In this document: positions 1 to 13,100 of the stretch, in pieces
How positions within the stretch are numbered: the stretch's first letter is position 1
Layout of the letters: each line of letters begins with the position of its first letter
Assembly (NCBI GenBank): GCA_033060915.1
Contig: CM065378.1
Span: 648,501 to 712,500 of the forward strand
DNA length: 64,000 bases
Direction: 5' to 3'
Source: Euryodendron excelsum
Lineage: Eukaryota; Streptophyta; Magnoliopsida; Ericales; Pentaphylacaceae
Notes under the pieces: generated by a model
What the model saw: the letters and a program-made list of their open reading frames with translations, nothing else
Told to the model about the DNA's origin: nothing
The model's database searches: none
Position numbers and translations under genes: made by a program

Positions 1-269
1 GGTCATTTTGCCTCTATTTGGGCCTGACAGGCCCGCGAAGCGATGGAAAGAAGGAATTTGGACTAGAGGATTGGATTCGATTGGAATATGTCCACAATGA
101 CTTGAAAAAAAGTCTGGACGGAGTGTAAACTGCCGAGCGGTCAAAAATGGGGTGCTTATAGTACCTACATGTTTCTACACCTTAATCTACCCACAAATCT
201 CCTGTTACAAATATCTATTCATATATTTTTAAAAATAAAGGTTTGTCATCATTTTAGGGATGATAAATG
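1..269. repeat. Flank of an old dispersed repeat, interrupted by the solo LTR
   Basis: Non-coding. The part from about 150 to 269 is recognisably similar to 55030-55160 (shared blocks around 'ctacatgt.tctacacc' and 'ctatatttttaaaaata'). Both look like non-coding parts of the same large retroelement family, probably Gypsy-like, although no coding domain remains to prove it. The similarity resumes after the inserted LTR at 2464. Confidence 0.5.
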
Positions 270-2463
270 TGTTGACTCAAAGTTGACCCTTGTTGACTCA
301 AGGTTGATTCTCATGTTGATTTTGATGATAACTAAACCTTGTGTTATTTTACTAATGACTCTACTTAGTGTGCAGATTAACAAAGTTCATAATTTAGACT
401 TAAAGTTCAATCTTAAGTCTAATGCATGTCAAAGAGAATGCACAACAAATTCAAGAGCTATGCAATGAACCAAATAGAGGAGTGATGCTTATCTATACTT
501 CAAATAAATGTTATACATTCGAAGAGATTAAAGGTGTTCAAATAAAGCTTCTATCAAGTATGCATAGATTCAATGAAGATTGATTTGCACTCAAGATAGA
601 CTGAAGGCTTCATCATAATCTGCAAAGATTAGTTGAAGAAGTGCAAAGATCAGTTGAAGAGAAATTGATTGTTGAAGAGATTGAAAATGCTCAAGAGATG
701 ACTTCATCTAGTATGCAAAGATCAATTCAAGAAAATATGATTGAAGTTGCTGAGAAAGAAGACTTACAATGATTATCTGATCTCTACCTAGAATCCAAGT
801 GAAGAATTCTTCTACAGTATAAAGAATCAATGAAGACTAGGTGTATGAAGAGATTTCATCAAGCCTGCAAAAGTCTCACTGAAGTGATCTGTAAAAAAGA
901 AAGAAGAATTGCTAGCAAAGAAAAGAAATCAAAAATGAAGCATTGTGAAACTCTACACAATTGAGGAAGCTTGGCATTGAAGAAGATATTCTACAATGAA
1001 AGAAGAAAGCTTTGCAAATGAAGAAGAAAAGATGAACATTGATCGAATGAAGCTTTGATAGTTTGAGAGTCAAGAGAAGATCAATATCTAATGATTGATT
1101 CAATTCAAATTGAATGGAAGTTAACTCTGAAGAGTTAAAGACATTTGATTGATCATTATACCCCAAAGAAATACTCCTGGAAGATCTTATATCAGTACTG
1201 AGATAAGCTAGATCATTAGAAGTTAAAAAGCAGATTTCTGGACAATGAGGGGACTCATGGAAATGAGGAGTCGCCTCTTGATTACAGAAGCAAAAGGTTC
1301 AAAGACCAAATGGACAATGAGGGGACTCATGGAAATGAGGAGTCGCCTCTTGATCACAGGAGCAAAAGGCTTGAAGACAAAATGAACAATGAGTGGACTC
1401 GTGAAAAATGAAGAGTCGCCTCTTGATCATAGAAGCAAAAAGCCTGGAGACCAAATAGACAAATAGTGGACACATTGAAATAAAGAGTCGCCTCATGGAG
1501 ACAGACGCAAAGGCTTAAAGATGACATGATCAATGAGTGGACACATGAAGACGAAGAGTCGCCTCATGACAACAGAAGTAAAAGGCTGAAGATCAAATAA
1601 ACAAAGAGCGGACTCCTGAAGATGAAGAGTCGTCTCATGTTCATGACAACAGAAGCCGAAGATGTGAAGACAGAATGAACAAGGAGTCACCTAATTGATA
1701 TGAAGAGCGGACTCCTGAAGTCAGTGAACAACATTTGGTAAATGCAGAAGCAGAAAATGTCGACTCCACAAACCTGGAGCCGACTCCTTGGATATAATGG
1801 CTATTTTTCTTAACGTTATAACGGACTGGACGTGCATTAATGATTCCCAACAACCTCTAATGGATAAAATCAATACAGGGGTATATATACAAGCTTCCAA
1901 CTGCATTTACAAAAAGGATTGAAGACAAAACTAAATCAAGCTGACTGATTTTCTGATATACACTGAATATTCTTCCTGTCTTTATCTGTGAGCTTAGATT
2001 GTAAAATCAACTCTTGCTAGAGAGTGTGTTAGTTACTTGTATACTTTTATACACTTGTAATTGAGAGTTTAAGAGTTCTCTTGTGAAAGCAAAACTCTTG
2101 TAAGTTTGAGTGGAGCTTGGACAAAACCACTTGGAGATTGAAGAGCTCGGTGAGGAGTTCTTGTGTATAGTAAGCTAAGCACTTTGTCAATCAGTAGCCC
2201 ATTTGTAATAAGTGATTACATAGTGGAAGAAGACTTCAAGGAGGTCTTGGGGTGAGGACGTAGACCACGGTTTGTGGTTGAATCTCAAAAAATTTGTGTC
2301 TCCTTTCTATTGCTCTGTTTTCTTTATTTCTACTGATTACATTGCATCACATATAGTTGGATCACTATTACATTGCTTAGATTAATTTTAATTAATCTTA
2401 ATTGTTATTAATCTTCGAAAAACCCAATTCACCCCCCTTCTTGGGTTGCCTTTTGGGCCAACA
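270..2463 (+). mobile_element. Solo LTR, SIRE/Maximus-like Copia type, with 5-bp target duplication
   Basis: The element starts TGTTGAC and ends GGGCCAACA, so the termini are TG...CA with a TGTTG/CAACA inverted end. It is bracketed by a perfect AAATG duplication at 265-269 and 2464-2468, giving 2194 bp. The 3' end carries the motif pair 'aattcacccccc' and 'cttgggttgcc' often found at the ends of SIRE/Maximus-type Copia LTRs (family knowledge). A TATA-like stretch 'gggtatatatac' lies near 1877-1888. No internal domain or second LTR is present, so this is a solo LTR left by LTR-LTR recombination. Orientation is taken from the position of the TATA and the 3' motif. Confidence 0.85.
1240..1720 (+). 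repeat. 72-bp tandem repeat inside the solo LTR
   Basis: The core GAGTCGCCTC recurs at 1268, 1340, 1413, 1485 and 1556, with a variant at 1627, so the period is 71-73 bp. Each unit also has a 'ggactcatg.aaatga' block and an 'agaagcaaaaggc' block. There are about six copies and divergence rises toward the 3' end. It lies in the presumed U3 region upstream of the TATA-like stretch. Confidence 0.85.
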
Positions 2464-2689
2464 AAATGATGCATGATGGATGTTTTGAAAATTCATTTTA
2501 AAATAGAAAATTTGGATATAATTTTGAAAAAGAAATTTTATGAAAAATGAGGTTTTAAGGAAGTGTCAATTTGAAGAACGAGATGACCGCACCTAAATTT
2601 TTTTTAAGTTGCCGACGTATCTCATTTGGTGATAATTAAGTTAGTCGTAATTCATGTTAGAGCATGAATGAAAAACAAATCGAGGGAGT

Positions 2690-4320
2690 TTTTTGATGAT
2701 TTCTAATCAACGCAAGAAATTTTGAAATTTGTTTAAAGAAACTTGAGAGAGTTTGAAGATTTTTTGAGAATGAACTGAAAAGAGTTTTTGAAATGATCTT
2801 AAATTTGAACTCAATTGCTAGAGTTTGGAATTATCTTTAAAATAAACTCAAGAGAGTTTTGAAATTATTTTTGAAAATAACTTAAGATAATATTTTAGAT
2901 ATTTTTGAAATGAACTCAAGAGAATTTTGAAATGATTTTTTTGAAAATAACTCAATAGAGTTTTTGTGAATGTTTTAAAGTGAACTCAAGAGAGTTTTAA
3001 AGTATTTCTAAAAATGAACTCCATAGAGTTTTGAGATATTTTATAATGAACTTAAGAGAGTTTTAATGTATTTTTTAACAGGAACTCAAGAAATTTTTGA
3101 AATATTTTAAAATGAATTCAAAAGAGTTTTAAAGTATTTTTGGAAATGAACTCAAAAGAGTTTTTGAAATATTCTTAAATTGTATTCAAGAAAGTTTGGA
3201 CTGTCTTGGACTGTCTTGAAAGTAAACTCAAGTGAGTCTTGAAACCTTTTTGAAATGAACTCTAGAGAGATTTATAATATTTTTGAAATTGAACTCAATA
3301 GGGTTTTGAGATGATTTTTTAGAACAAACTCAACAGAGTTATGATAAGTTTTGTTTTAATTTTGAAACGAATTCAAGAGAGTTTTGAAATTATTTTTTAA
3401 AATAACTTAAGATAATTTTTTAGATATTTTTGAAATGAACTCAAGAGAATTTTGAAATGATTTTTTTGAAAATAACTCAATAGAGTTTTTGTGAATGTTT
3501 TAAAGTGAACTCAAGAGAGTTTTAAAGTATTTCTGAAAATGAACTCCATAGAGTTTTGAGATATTTTATAATGAACTTAAGAGAGTTTTAATGTATTTTT
3601 AACATGAACTCAAGAAAGTTTTGAAATATTTTAAAATGAATTCAAAAGAGTTTTAAAGTATTTTCGGAAATGAACTCAAAAGAGATTTGAAAAATATTTA
3701 AAAATGAACTCAAGAGAATTTTGAAATATTTTGAAATCAAATTCAAGAGAGCTTTTGAATGTTTATAAAATCAATTCAAGAGAGTTAGAATGTTTTTTAA
3801 ACAACTCAAAAGAGTTTTTGAAATATTCTTAAATTGTACTCAAGAAAGTTTGGACTGTCTTGAACTGTCTTGAAAGTAAACTCAAGTGAGTCTTGAAACC
3901 TTTTTGAAATGAACTCTAGAGAGATTTATAATATTTTTGAAATTGAACTCAATAGGGTTTTGAGATGATTTTTTTAGAACAAACTCAACAGAGTTATGAT
4001 AAGATTCTTGAAAACAAACGCAAAAGAGTTTTGTTTTAATTTTGAAACGAATTCAAGAGAGTTTTAAGGTGTTCTTAAAAATGAACTCAAGAGAGTTTTG
4101 AAATATCTTTGAAAATGAATTTAAGGGAGTTTTGAAATGATTTTTGAAAGAAACTCGAGAGAGTTTTGAAAGTATTTTTGGAAATAAACTCGAGAATTTT
4201 TGGAATGTTTAGTCTTTTTTAAAAGCAAACTCAAGAGAGTTTTGAATTGATTTTTAAAATAACTTGAGAGAGTTTTGAAATATTTTTAAAATAAACTCAA
4301 CAGAGTTTCGGAGTGTAATA
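2690..4320. repeat. Minisatellite of ~35-bp units with an internal segmental duplication
   Basis: More than 40 diverged units follow the pattern 'gaactcaagagagttttgaaatattttt' over about 1.6 kb. A block of units is itself duplicated. The sequence around 2881-3070 recurs at 3405-3595 (offset 524-525). A second block with 'aagaaagtttggactgtc' near 3187 recurs near 3841 (offset about 654). The array therefore grew both unit by unit and by larger segments. It is not coding on either strand. Confidence 0.85.
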
Positions 4321-4989
4321 GAGTAAGAACCTTTGAAGGCTTCCATGAAAAGTTCGAAAATAATTTTTTTATGCCTTCCAAAAGTTTGCTTGAGTATTTC
4401 ATCACCCTTGAAAGATTAGTTATTAAACAAACTAAGTTCTGTTAAGGTTATGACTTTTGGAAACATATTTTTGAAAAAGGGGGTAGAAACTTCCTTCTGA
4501 GCTTTGGAAAATATTAGGGGCATGAACCATAGTTTGAACCATGATGGTCACCAACATTGTCTCACTTTCTTTAGAAACCCTAATCATGGAGCGATTAAGA
4601 TTGTCCTAAGAATGTGAATTTTAAAAATCATATTTGAAAAAAAGTTTGAAAATATTTAGGGTATGGAACTCTAGTGTGAACCATGAAGGTTTCACTTACT
4701 TTGGGAACCCTAATCAAGGCTATGATCATCTTTAGAATGTGAGTTTAAAAAAGGTTTTTGAACATAACATTTAAAAATGGTAAAGTTTCTTAGCTATTTT
4801 TTAGACAAGTTCAGGGGAACCTTTTTACAAAAGCAAATTGGAACACTATGCAAGATGATGTTTGAATGGAGTTGGAGGTCATTGTAGGAAATTAGCAAAA
4901 TCGTTTTTTATATAGGAAACTTAAGATAGTAGGAGTTTTTGCAGACGAATTTGGGAATGATTTTTCATTTGAAAACAAGTTGTAAGGAA

Positions 4990-5215
4990 CTTAAGAATTG
5001 GATAACCTAAGGTTTACCAACTTTGATTAGGTAACTTATAATTTGGTTGACTAGGGTTTACTAACTAGAGTTAGATTGACTAGGGTACACTAACTAGGGT
5101 TAGGTTGATTTAGGGTTTACTAACTAGATTTAGGATGGCTAGGGTTCACTAACAAGAGTTAGGTTGACCTAAGGCTTACTAACAAGAGTTAGTTTGATTT
5201 GAGATTTGGGTAAGC
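4990..5215. repeat. ~36-bp tandem repeat
   Basis: About six diverged units contain 'gttgactagggtttactaac' or 'agagttaggttgac'. The repeat directly follows the decayed end of the larger minisatellite. Confidence 0.7.
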
Positions 5216-5264
5216 TAAAGGTTTTTAAAAAAATGTTTTTAGAGGGGCAGTTTTTGAAACATAG

Positions 5265-5640
5265 GGTCTAGGGACCTAGTGGTTTTGAAAAACCTAGTGA
5301 TTTTTGGAAAGTAGTTTTAAACTAGATTTATGGAACTTCATGGTTTTAGAAAACCTAGTGGTTTCAAGCTAGGATTTTAGAGCCTAGTGGTTTTAAACTA
5401 AAGTTTTGGAACCTTGTGGTTTTGAGCTAAGGTTTTAGGGCCTAGTGATTTTGGAAAACCTAGTGGTTTTCAACTAGGTTTTGGAACCTAGTGATCTTAG
5501 AATTGTACCTACAGAGAGAAATTACGGTTTTGGATTTGAACCTAGAGATGGAAACTAGGATTGTGAAATTGTTCCTAGAGAGAAAAAAACTAAGGCTTTG
5601 AAATTGTACATAGACAGAGAAACTAGGGTTCGTCAGTGAG
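5265..5640. repeat. Short tandem repeat with 'cctagtggttttgaaactagg' theme
   Basis: Around ten irregular units of about 30-40 bp alternate 'ggaacctagtgg' with 'tttaaactagg'. The units near the 3' end (5480-5635) have drifted to 'gaaattgtacctagagagaaact'. Non-coding. Confidence 0.65.
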
Positions 5641-6329
5641 ACTAGCAAAGGCAACCCCGGGTACCGTGGGTCTTACAAGTGTTTCCTAGCCATGGCAATG
5701 GAGCCTTCTTATTCCGAACATGTAAGAAGAGGAGATTTGAAGATGGAGATTAAGAGAGAAGAAAGGCTCAAGTGGACCTTGGAGGGAGAAGAGAGAGAGT
5801 GGGGCATAATGTAAAGGTAAATAGAGAGTACCTTGTTCTCTAATCCACCATAGATTCACTCTTGGTCTTTAATGGAGTTGATGAGCCTTCTCGGACTTTA
5901 GGGTTTTGATGACTTATATGAAATCTCAAATTTTTGGAGCCGTTTTAACAAAGTTTCTCTATTGTTTTGAACTCTCCAAATACAAAGGGGAAGGCTAGTA
6001 TTCATAGGCAAATTGGACAGGCTTGGATGCATGAGGGACATATGTCTAACCAAATTGCCTGGACCACTTAAAGAGTGCCACGTGGTACTCTCGGTACTTG
6101 GTAATTTGGGCAACAATCTAAGTTTTTGTCTCGATCTGATCAAAGTATAGACGCATGTAACACATGCTTCCATGCCAGTAACTTTTATGTTTGTTTTATC
6201 TTGATATCCGTGTTGTTCAGGGATGATCTGAGAGAATCAAACTTGCTAGCGGGGTCACTCTACAAGTTCTCTTCGACATGGTAAAAGTTTGAAGCTGCAA
6301 TTGATACCGATTGCTAGGAAAAATGCCTC

Positions 6330-6800
6330 AAGAAGTGGGTAAAAATAAAATTTTGGAAGCGTCTTCTAGATGCTTTCTTAATTTCCCAAAATAACCTATT
6401 TGATCAATATGATCATAGCCTTTGGGGAATGATCTTTTCAATCAAATCATACTGATGAAAAGTCCTTCGGAAAGGCTTAAGAAAATTCTATAATTTGTGC
6501 ATTTTGTTGACCATTTGCGATGCATTATAATTAGGGAATTGGACTTTGGAAACGGAAAACGTCTGTCACACGCTTTCCAAATTCTGAAAATACCTTTTTT
6601 TGAATAGTTCAATCTCAATATATGGGCAATGGATTTGACGATTAGTCTATATCGATGGAAAGCCTATTGGGTAGGCATCTGGAAATTCCTTAATTTTTCT
6701 ATTTTGCTGACATTTTGATGGTACATTATAATAAAAAAATAAGTGAAGAAAAAGTTAGCTTTGGAGAAGCATGTGCTACACGCTTCTCAAAATTTTTATT
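6330..6800. repeat. Two to three degenerate ~200-bp tandem copies
   Basis: Blocks with 'ttttggaagcgtcttctaga', 'ggaaacg...cacacgctttcc' and 'tggagaagcatgtgctacac' recur at about 200-bp spacing. In each they are followed by 'gatgaaaag' or 'gatggaaag' and by 'attttgctgac' or 'attttgttgac' segments. The copies are strongly diverged. Confidence 0.5.
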
Positions 6801-8079
6801 GGTTTTGACTCATTTCAAGGAGGGGCTTGTATTGGGAGGCTAAGGGACCTTTACTAGAATGTTCTAAAACAACTTAGATTATGCAGGTTAGGCTAGTTTA
6901 ACTTCTAGAGCTAGGGTGGCTTTTGAAAGCCGTGCTATGGCTCACATATTGTACTCAAACCACTTATGCTTCGATTGCTATATTGTTCGTTGAGCTTTTA
7001 ACTCATACTTTTACTTAACAATTTTAGGAAAGCAAGAGTAAGAGCCTATGTTTAATGGCATGTTTTGATAAAACTATTTTATGTGAATTCTTGAGACTCA
7101 TGCTATGTTTTGATTGAAGTTACATGATGTACCTTTTAGAGTTCTTGGACTATGTTGGACTTGTAATGTATTTTAAAAAACTACGGTATGTATATATGTA
7201 TGCATGGCCTTGGTATAGACTTAATGATTGTAAGAACTTTATATTATGGTAGTGGCATGAGTTAATGGAGACAAAGACACTTGCTCCGATATTATTAATG
7301 TATGTACAAATTTTAATTAGATACTTTTGTAATTATAATTTCACACACAGGTTATCAATCTTTTGATTAGTTCGGCGTTTGATAATTAAATTATTGATTT
7401 GTCATGGTTCCAATCCACACAAGATGAGTTTGTAGTCATAATAACTATTATATATTCTTATTAAAGTTCTCCATATCAAATGACCTACATCAATCAATTA
7501 TGATGATTTCGTTTTTTTGAAACCAATCATAGTGGGAATATGCACCAACTGAAATTCACCCATTGTCCCAAATCCAGATAATTGTCAAGCAAAAGTAGAG
7601 GTCAATTAATGTAAAATGAAATCAATTACTACCCACTAAGCAAGGGACATCATGAGAGAGACCATGCACTCGACACACACTATATATATAATATATAAGT
7701 ACACATGTGTATTTATATTTATTATATATATATAAATGGTTCACAGATAAAATCAAATTATATATTTCTATCAAATGCACTGAGAGAAACCGAGAGATGC
7801 GTTACAAAAGGATAATTTCCTTCTTCTTAGTTGAGAGTAACCAAGACAATGCAAATGAACCACTGCTCCTCCTCAAACGAAATTTTCAAATTCACTAATT
7901 TCTAATATATCCATGTACGTATGTATCCAAACGTAACATTACTGTGTTTTCAATTCATACAGAAAGCGTGTGGTTAAGTACCTTTTCTTTTAAAAATTTT
8001 CGGATAAGTTCATTTAAAAAAAACAATTTAATTGGATAAGTAAAATTTTATTTCAATAATATTTGTGAGGGAAAAAGCC

Positions 8080-8096
8080 TATATATATATATATAT
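8080..8096 (+). promoter_or_regulatory. Possible TATA box of the DUF639 gene
   Basis: A (TA)8 run lies about 110 bp upstream of the proposed ATG at 8207, a normal distance for a plant core promoter with a short 5' UTR. It could equally be a simple repeat. No transcript start can be read from sequence. Confidence 0.35.
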
Positions 8097-8206
8097 CCAC
8101 TGAATTGGGTAAATGCACGAGACTCAAATCTGGACGGAAAACCCTGTTTTGATACTGCCGTAACTTAGGGTATTCAATTTAATTATTCGATCACTCATCA
8201 AAAGGA

Positions 8207-8385
8207 ATGACAACAGAAAACATTACAAGGAAAGGGGAGATGGAGAATGGAAGCAGCAACAACAAAAACTTCTTCAAATCCATTTTATTCTTCAACAACA
8301 ACAAGAGGCCCAGCGATGATAACTCACCCAAGCCTGTAGAAATGCTCTCTCCTCTTGCCAATTCCGTCGTCTCTCGTTGTTCCAA
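8207..8385 (+). CDS. DUF639 gene, exon 1
   Basis: This exon encodes residues 1-59 and the first two bases of Lys60. The donor is AA|gtaata. The serine/asparagine-rich leader is followed by the conserved LSPLANSVVSRCS block that opens DUF639 proteins. It joins in frame to exon 2 across a 15.9-kb intron. The long gap is the main uncertainty, but the split lysine codon (AA+G) and the family-typical order support the join. Confidence 0.8.
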
Positions 8386-10069
8386 GTAATAATTACGACA
8401 ATACATCAACTCCAATGATGATTTTCTTTGTTTTCTTCTGTTGAATTTTTATTTATTTAATTGCCCCTTAAACTCTTTCAAATCATCCTCGTATCTGTTA
8501 AAATTCCTTAATTTAGAACCTGGGTTGGGTTGGGTTGGTTTAGCTTTATTTTTATTGTTATTGTTGTTGGGTCCTATTGTAAGCAAATTCTATCGCAAAA
8601 ACTCAGTTTTGTTGTGGTTCAGTCGATGTTACTGCTCTGGTCCCCTTTTAGGCTGCGTTTGGACTTTGGAGAGTCACCAAAATGTTGGTAATACATAGTT
8701 TCATAACCAAATTGTATTGATGGCGTTATAATCCTACAATGCTGGGGTTTCTGTTCAGATGACTAGGTAAGTAGAAACGTGCTGGGTAGAACTGTTTATG
8801 ATACTGATTTCTGCAACATTTTTGTTGCAAACTGTGGACATAATTCCTTGAATCTGTCGTGTCTGTGTTATCATTTTGTTGAATTCATTCTTGGTGTCAC
8901 ATAGTTGTGCTGTACTTGTACTCTTCACATTTGACCACCCTCGCTGTATATTTAAAATTACAGAAGCTTAGGCTTCATTTGGTTAGGGTTTCAAAAACTC
9001 GGTCCCCAGAATAAGTTTTCAGAAACTGTTCTCAAGAACGGTTTCATCCTCCGAAAACATGTTTGGTAAAATTGGTTTTGGAAACATAAAACAAGAAGAA
9101 TGTGTTTGGTGTAGAATTTCCATAAATGAAGGGGGATGGATTTCATGATGGTGGATGGCAACCGGAGTTGGAGAAGAACAATTGCAGAAAAAGTAAAAAG
9201 GGCAGCAAAACACCAAAATGAAAATTAGCAACAAACCCAAATCTACAACCTTACGGTACATTAATACATCATGAACAAAACACCAAAAAACCATTACCAA
9301 ACCTGAATCTACAACCCTTATTGTAAATCAGCATCACAAACCCCAGATGAATCATCACAACCCCTAAACATTTCTTGAAGAACTTTGTAGAGGAATCTGA
9401 AACTAGCAAACCCATGTGAAAATTGAAACAAACCCTCTCTAATCTTCACTGTTAACTCCACTGGCCGTTTCCTATTCGACGATGTTGATAACGTTGTAGG
9501 GCTGTCAGAGCTCGTCAATGTTGTCATTTGGGAGAGGGGTGGACTCCATCGGTGAGCAGAGGGTGGACTTCGTCGGTGAGCAGAGATGTGGATCTGCAGA
9601 GGTGGGTGGAGGAAGATGAGAGTGACGGTGGGGGTGAGAAATATTGGTAGGTTTTATGTCAAGGTACTTTAAGTGCACAGTACTTGGTCTCCGTGTTTTT
9701 GCAATGTGAAACTGAAACCAGGACAACATCTTTTTATTATTCTCAAAATTTCCGGAAACTATGACTTAGTTTCTCGAAACCGACACCGCAAAACACTCCA
9801 ACAAACACGGTTTCATGAACCAAAACCAAGAACTAGAAAACGGGGCCATAACCAAATGGAGCCTTAGGTATTGCTGTCTTGGTCCTTGATTCATGAACAC
9901 CTGGAGTTTCCTCTACAGTTGCCGCATGGTGAACAAGTGAATCACTCACTTAGCATCAATTTGAAGTTGGATGCTAGTCAAGATTGTTCTAATAGCAAAA
10001 TCCAGTCCCAAAATTGTTCGATGTTCATATGCACACCTCATTTCGTAGGATTAAGCTTCTACTCAGGTA

Positions 10070-10121
<52 letters not shown>

Positions 10122-13100
10122 ATGGATCCCTAATATGCAGTTAAGTATCATCCTAAGCTGTAACATGTCATTGCTTGGTGCAATGCTAAAAGTTTGGGCT
10201 GAGAAGTGTGTGAGTGCAGGTTCACATAATAAGGCAACCCTTTATATGAATAATGCTGGAAATTAGGTTTGTACACAGTCTGCCAACACTGGCGAGTGGT
10301 TTTTTTTTTCCATTCTATTTGTTTCAAATTTTGAAGAAACTGTATCATATTCCATAAGTTTACAAGTAACTCCAATTGAAAATTGTTTTCATTTTTTTGA
10401 TAAATCAACGGGAAAATGAAATTATTTTTTATAAGTAACCAGGAAAATGAAATATTCCTGACATATTTATGCGTCACATGACACACATCACCTTGTAAGA
10501 CTGTTGAATTTAAAACTCTTGGGAGCCAAGGCTAATTGGTATGCATGCTGAAATAATTACAGTTTGGTGGATTAGGATGTTTAACAGCTTCCATATGGAA
10601 ATATATATTACAAATTAGCTGGAAAGTATATAATTCACTGCTGCTCAACCAGATATTGTGTAAGGTCGATTTCTTGTTCAACTGTTGATGCATATGCTGC
10701 ATGTTTCACATTTTGATATTATGCCTGAGATACTTTAGAATATTAAAAAGTGGCCCCGAAGATGTTTGCTATTTCCAAATTGTTTATTTGCAAAGGAAAG
10801 CATGGGTACTAAAATTGATCAGGAATGGAATCATCTATCATTTTTTATATTAAATGTATACATCAATATGTAATATGGCTATGTTATAGTCGTTATATAT
10901 TGGGTTGGACTGGCATTGCGTAGCAGATTGCTTTTGGATATTATGGACTTGTTGGTAGAAAACTTGTGGCATGGAGTATGAACCAGTTTATGTCTGTAGA
11001 TTTCATGTACAATATCAAATAGAGCCACTTTAAGGTCTCGCCGATGCAGGTTGCTTGGGTTACGAATGTGAAAGTGGGGGTTCAAGTTTGGGAGCGAGCC
11101 ATTTTATGCAAATAATGTTAAAAGTTAGGTTTGTGCCGAATCCACCCTCCCAGCACCTTGCATTGGTGGGATGGCAATAGGGGTGAAATACCTATTTTTC
11201 TTCTGGGCAAAGGAACACATACATGTGGACGATACAGGCTCAAATTGGGCCTTTTACGAAAACATATTTATTTTAATCAATAAATATTAAACAAGTGTTA
11301 AAATTTTAATAATTACAAAAGGCTGTTTAAGCGTCATTTGTAACGACGTTTTTGACAAAAACATCTACCGTAATGACGCTTTACATTTAATATTCTCACC
11401 TGCACTTTGCATTTACGAAAATAGGAAAAGAGGATAAAGAAAGCATCAATAGGAATGACGTTTTAATTTTTCAACTAAAATCGTCATTACAAATGATGTC
11501 TTCCTTTCCACAGTGAAATCGTCAATACATATGACGTTTTCACACTAGAAATTTTTTTTTTTGGTTGTTTCACATTCAATGTACTCCTTCACTACTTACT
11601 CCTTCGTCGGGACTCCGTTCAATGCGCCGTCAACGCCCGTGACTGTAGTTTGCCGAGGCAGTTCTGCGTGTCGTGTTTTGCGCCAAACGGAGGCCGTTTG
11701 CAAGATTTGGCATTCCCAAACCCCGATTCCCAAGTTTTTCAAATCCCTAAGTGTCTGGAAGGAAAAAATGCAGTAACTCTTCCGCCGGGACTCCGTTCGA
11801 CGCGCCATCAGCGCGCGCAGCTGTAGTTTGCCGAGGCAGTGCTGCGTGTCGAGTTTTGAGGCAAACGGAGGCCGTTTGCGAAATTTGGAATACCGGAACC
11901 CTGATTCCCAAGTTTTTCAAATCGCTAAGTGTTTGGAAGGAAAAAATGAAGTAACTCCTCCGCCGGGACTCCGTTCGACGCGTCGTTAGCGCGCAACTGT
12001 AGTTTGCTGAGGCGGTGCTGCGTGTCGAGTTTTGCGGCAAACGGAGGCCGTTTGCGAGATATAAAATCCCGGAACCCCAATTCTCAAGTTTTTCAAATCG
12101 CTAAGTGTTCGGAAGGAAAAAATGTAGTAACTCCTCCGCCGGGACTCCGTTCGACGCGCCGTCAGCGCCCGCAGCTGTAGTTTGCTGAGGCAGTGCTGCA
12201 TGTCGAGTTTTGCGGCAAACAGAGGCTGTTTGCGAGATTTGGAATCCCGGAACCCCGATTCCCAAGTTTTTTAAATCACTAAGTGTTTGGAAGGAAAAAA
12301 TGTAGTAACTCTTTCATCGGGACTCCGTTCGATGCGCCGTTAGCGCTCGCAGCTGTAGTTTGCCGAGGCGGTGCTGCTTGTCGAGTTTTGCGCCAAACGG
12401 AGGCCGTTTGCAAGATTTGGCGTCCCCAAACCCCGATTCCCAAGTTTTTCAAATCGCCAAGTGTCCGGAAGGAAAAAATGCAGTAACTTATCCGCAGAGA
12501 CTCCGTTCGACGCGCCGTTAGCCCGCGCAACTGTAGTTTGCCGAGGCGGTGCTGCGTGTTGAGTTTCGCGGCAAATGGAGGCCGTTTGCGCGATTTGGCA
12601 TCCCTAAACCCCGATTCCCAAGTTTTTCAAATCGCTAAGTGTCCGGAAGGAAAAAATGCAATAACTCCTTTGTCGGGACTCCGTTCGATGCACTGTTAGC
12701 GCCTGCAGCTGTAGTTTGCCTAGGCAGTGCTGCGTGTCGAGTTTCGTGGCAAACGGAGGCCGTTTGCGAGATTTGGAATCCCGGAACCCCAATTCTCAAG
12801 TTTTTCAAATCGCTAAGTGTCTGGAAGGAAAAAATGTAGTAACTCCTTCGTCGGGACTCCGTTCGACGCGCCGTCAGCGCGCGCAGCTGCAGTTTGTCGA
12901 GGCGGTGCTGCTTGTCGAGTTTCGCGGTAAACAGATGCTGTTTGCGAGATATGGAATCCCGGAACCCTAATTCCCAAGTTTTTCAAATCGCTAAGTGTCT
13001 AGAAGGAAAAAATGTAGTAACTCCTTCGCTAGGACTCCGTTCGACGCGCCGTCAGCGCCCGCAGCTGTAGTTTGCCGAGGTAGTGCTGCGTGTCGAGTTT

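Larger units (their letters stand above)
2464..8200. other. Intergenic region of decayed retroelement-like repeats, no gene
   Basis: This stretch holds the minisatellite and the shorter tandem repeats listed separately. They are followed by AT-rich sequence from about 6900 to 8200. Short open frames here (for example near 5460-5654 and 5898-6173) have no recognisable motif and lie in repeats. Nothing supports a protein gene before 8207. Confidence 0.6.

Noticed and set aside
912..1906. Minus-strand frames rich in Cys/Phe in the first 2 kb
   Set aside because: They follow the 72-bp repeat inside the solo LTR and stop at its edges.
5898..6173. 91-residue minus-strand frame
   Set aside because: It lies in a decayed retroelement-like region. 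The sequence has no recognisable domain and no splice context.
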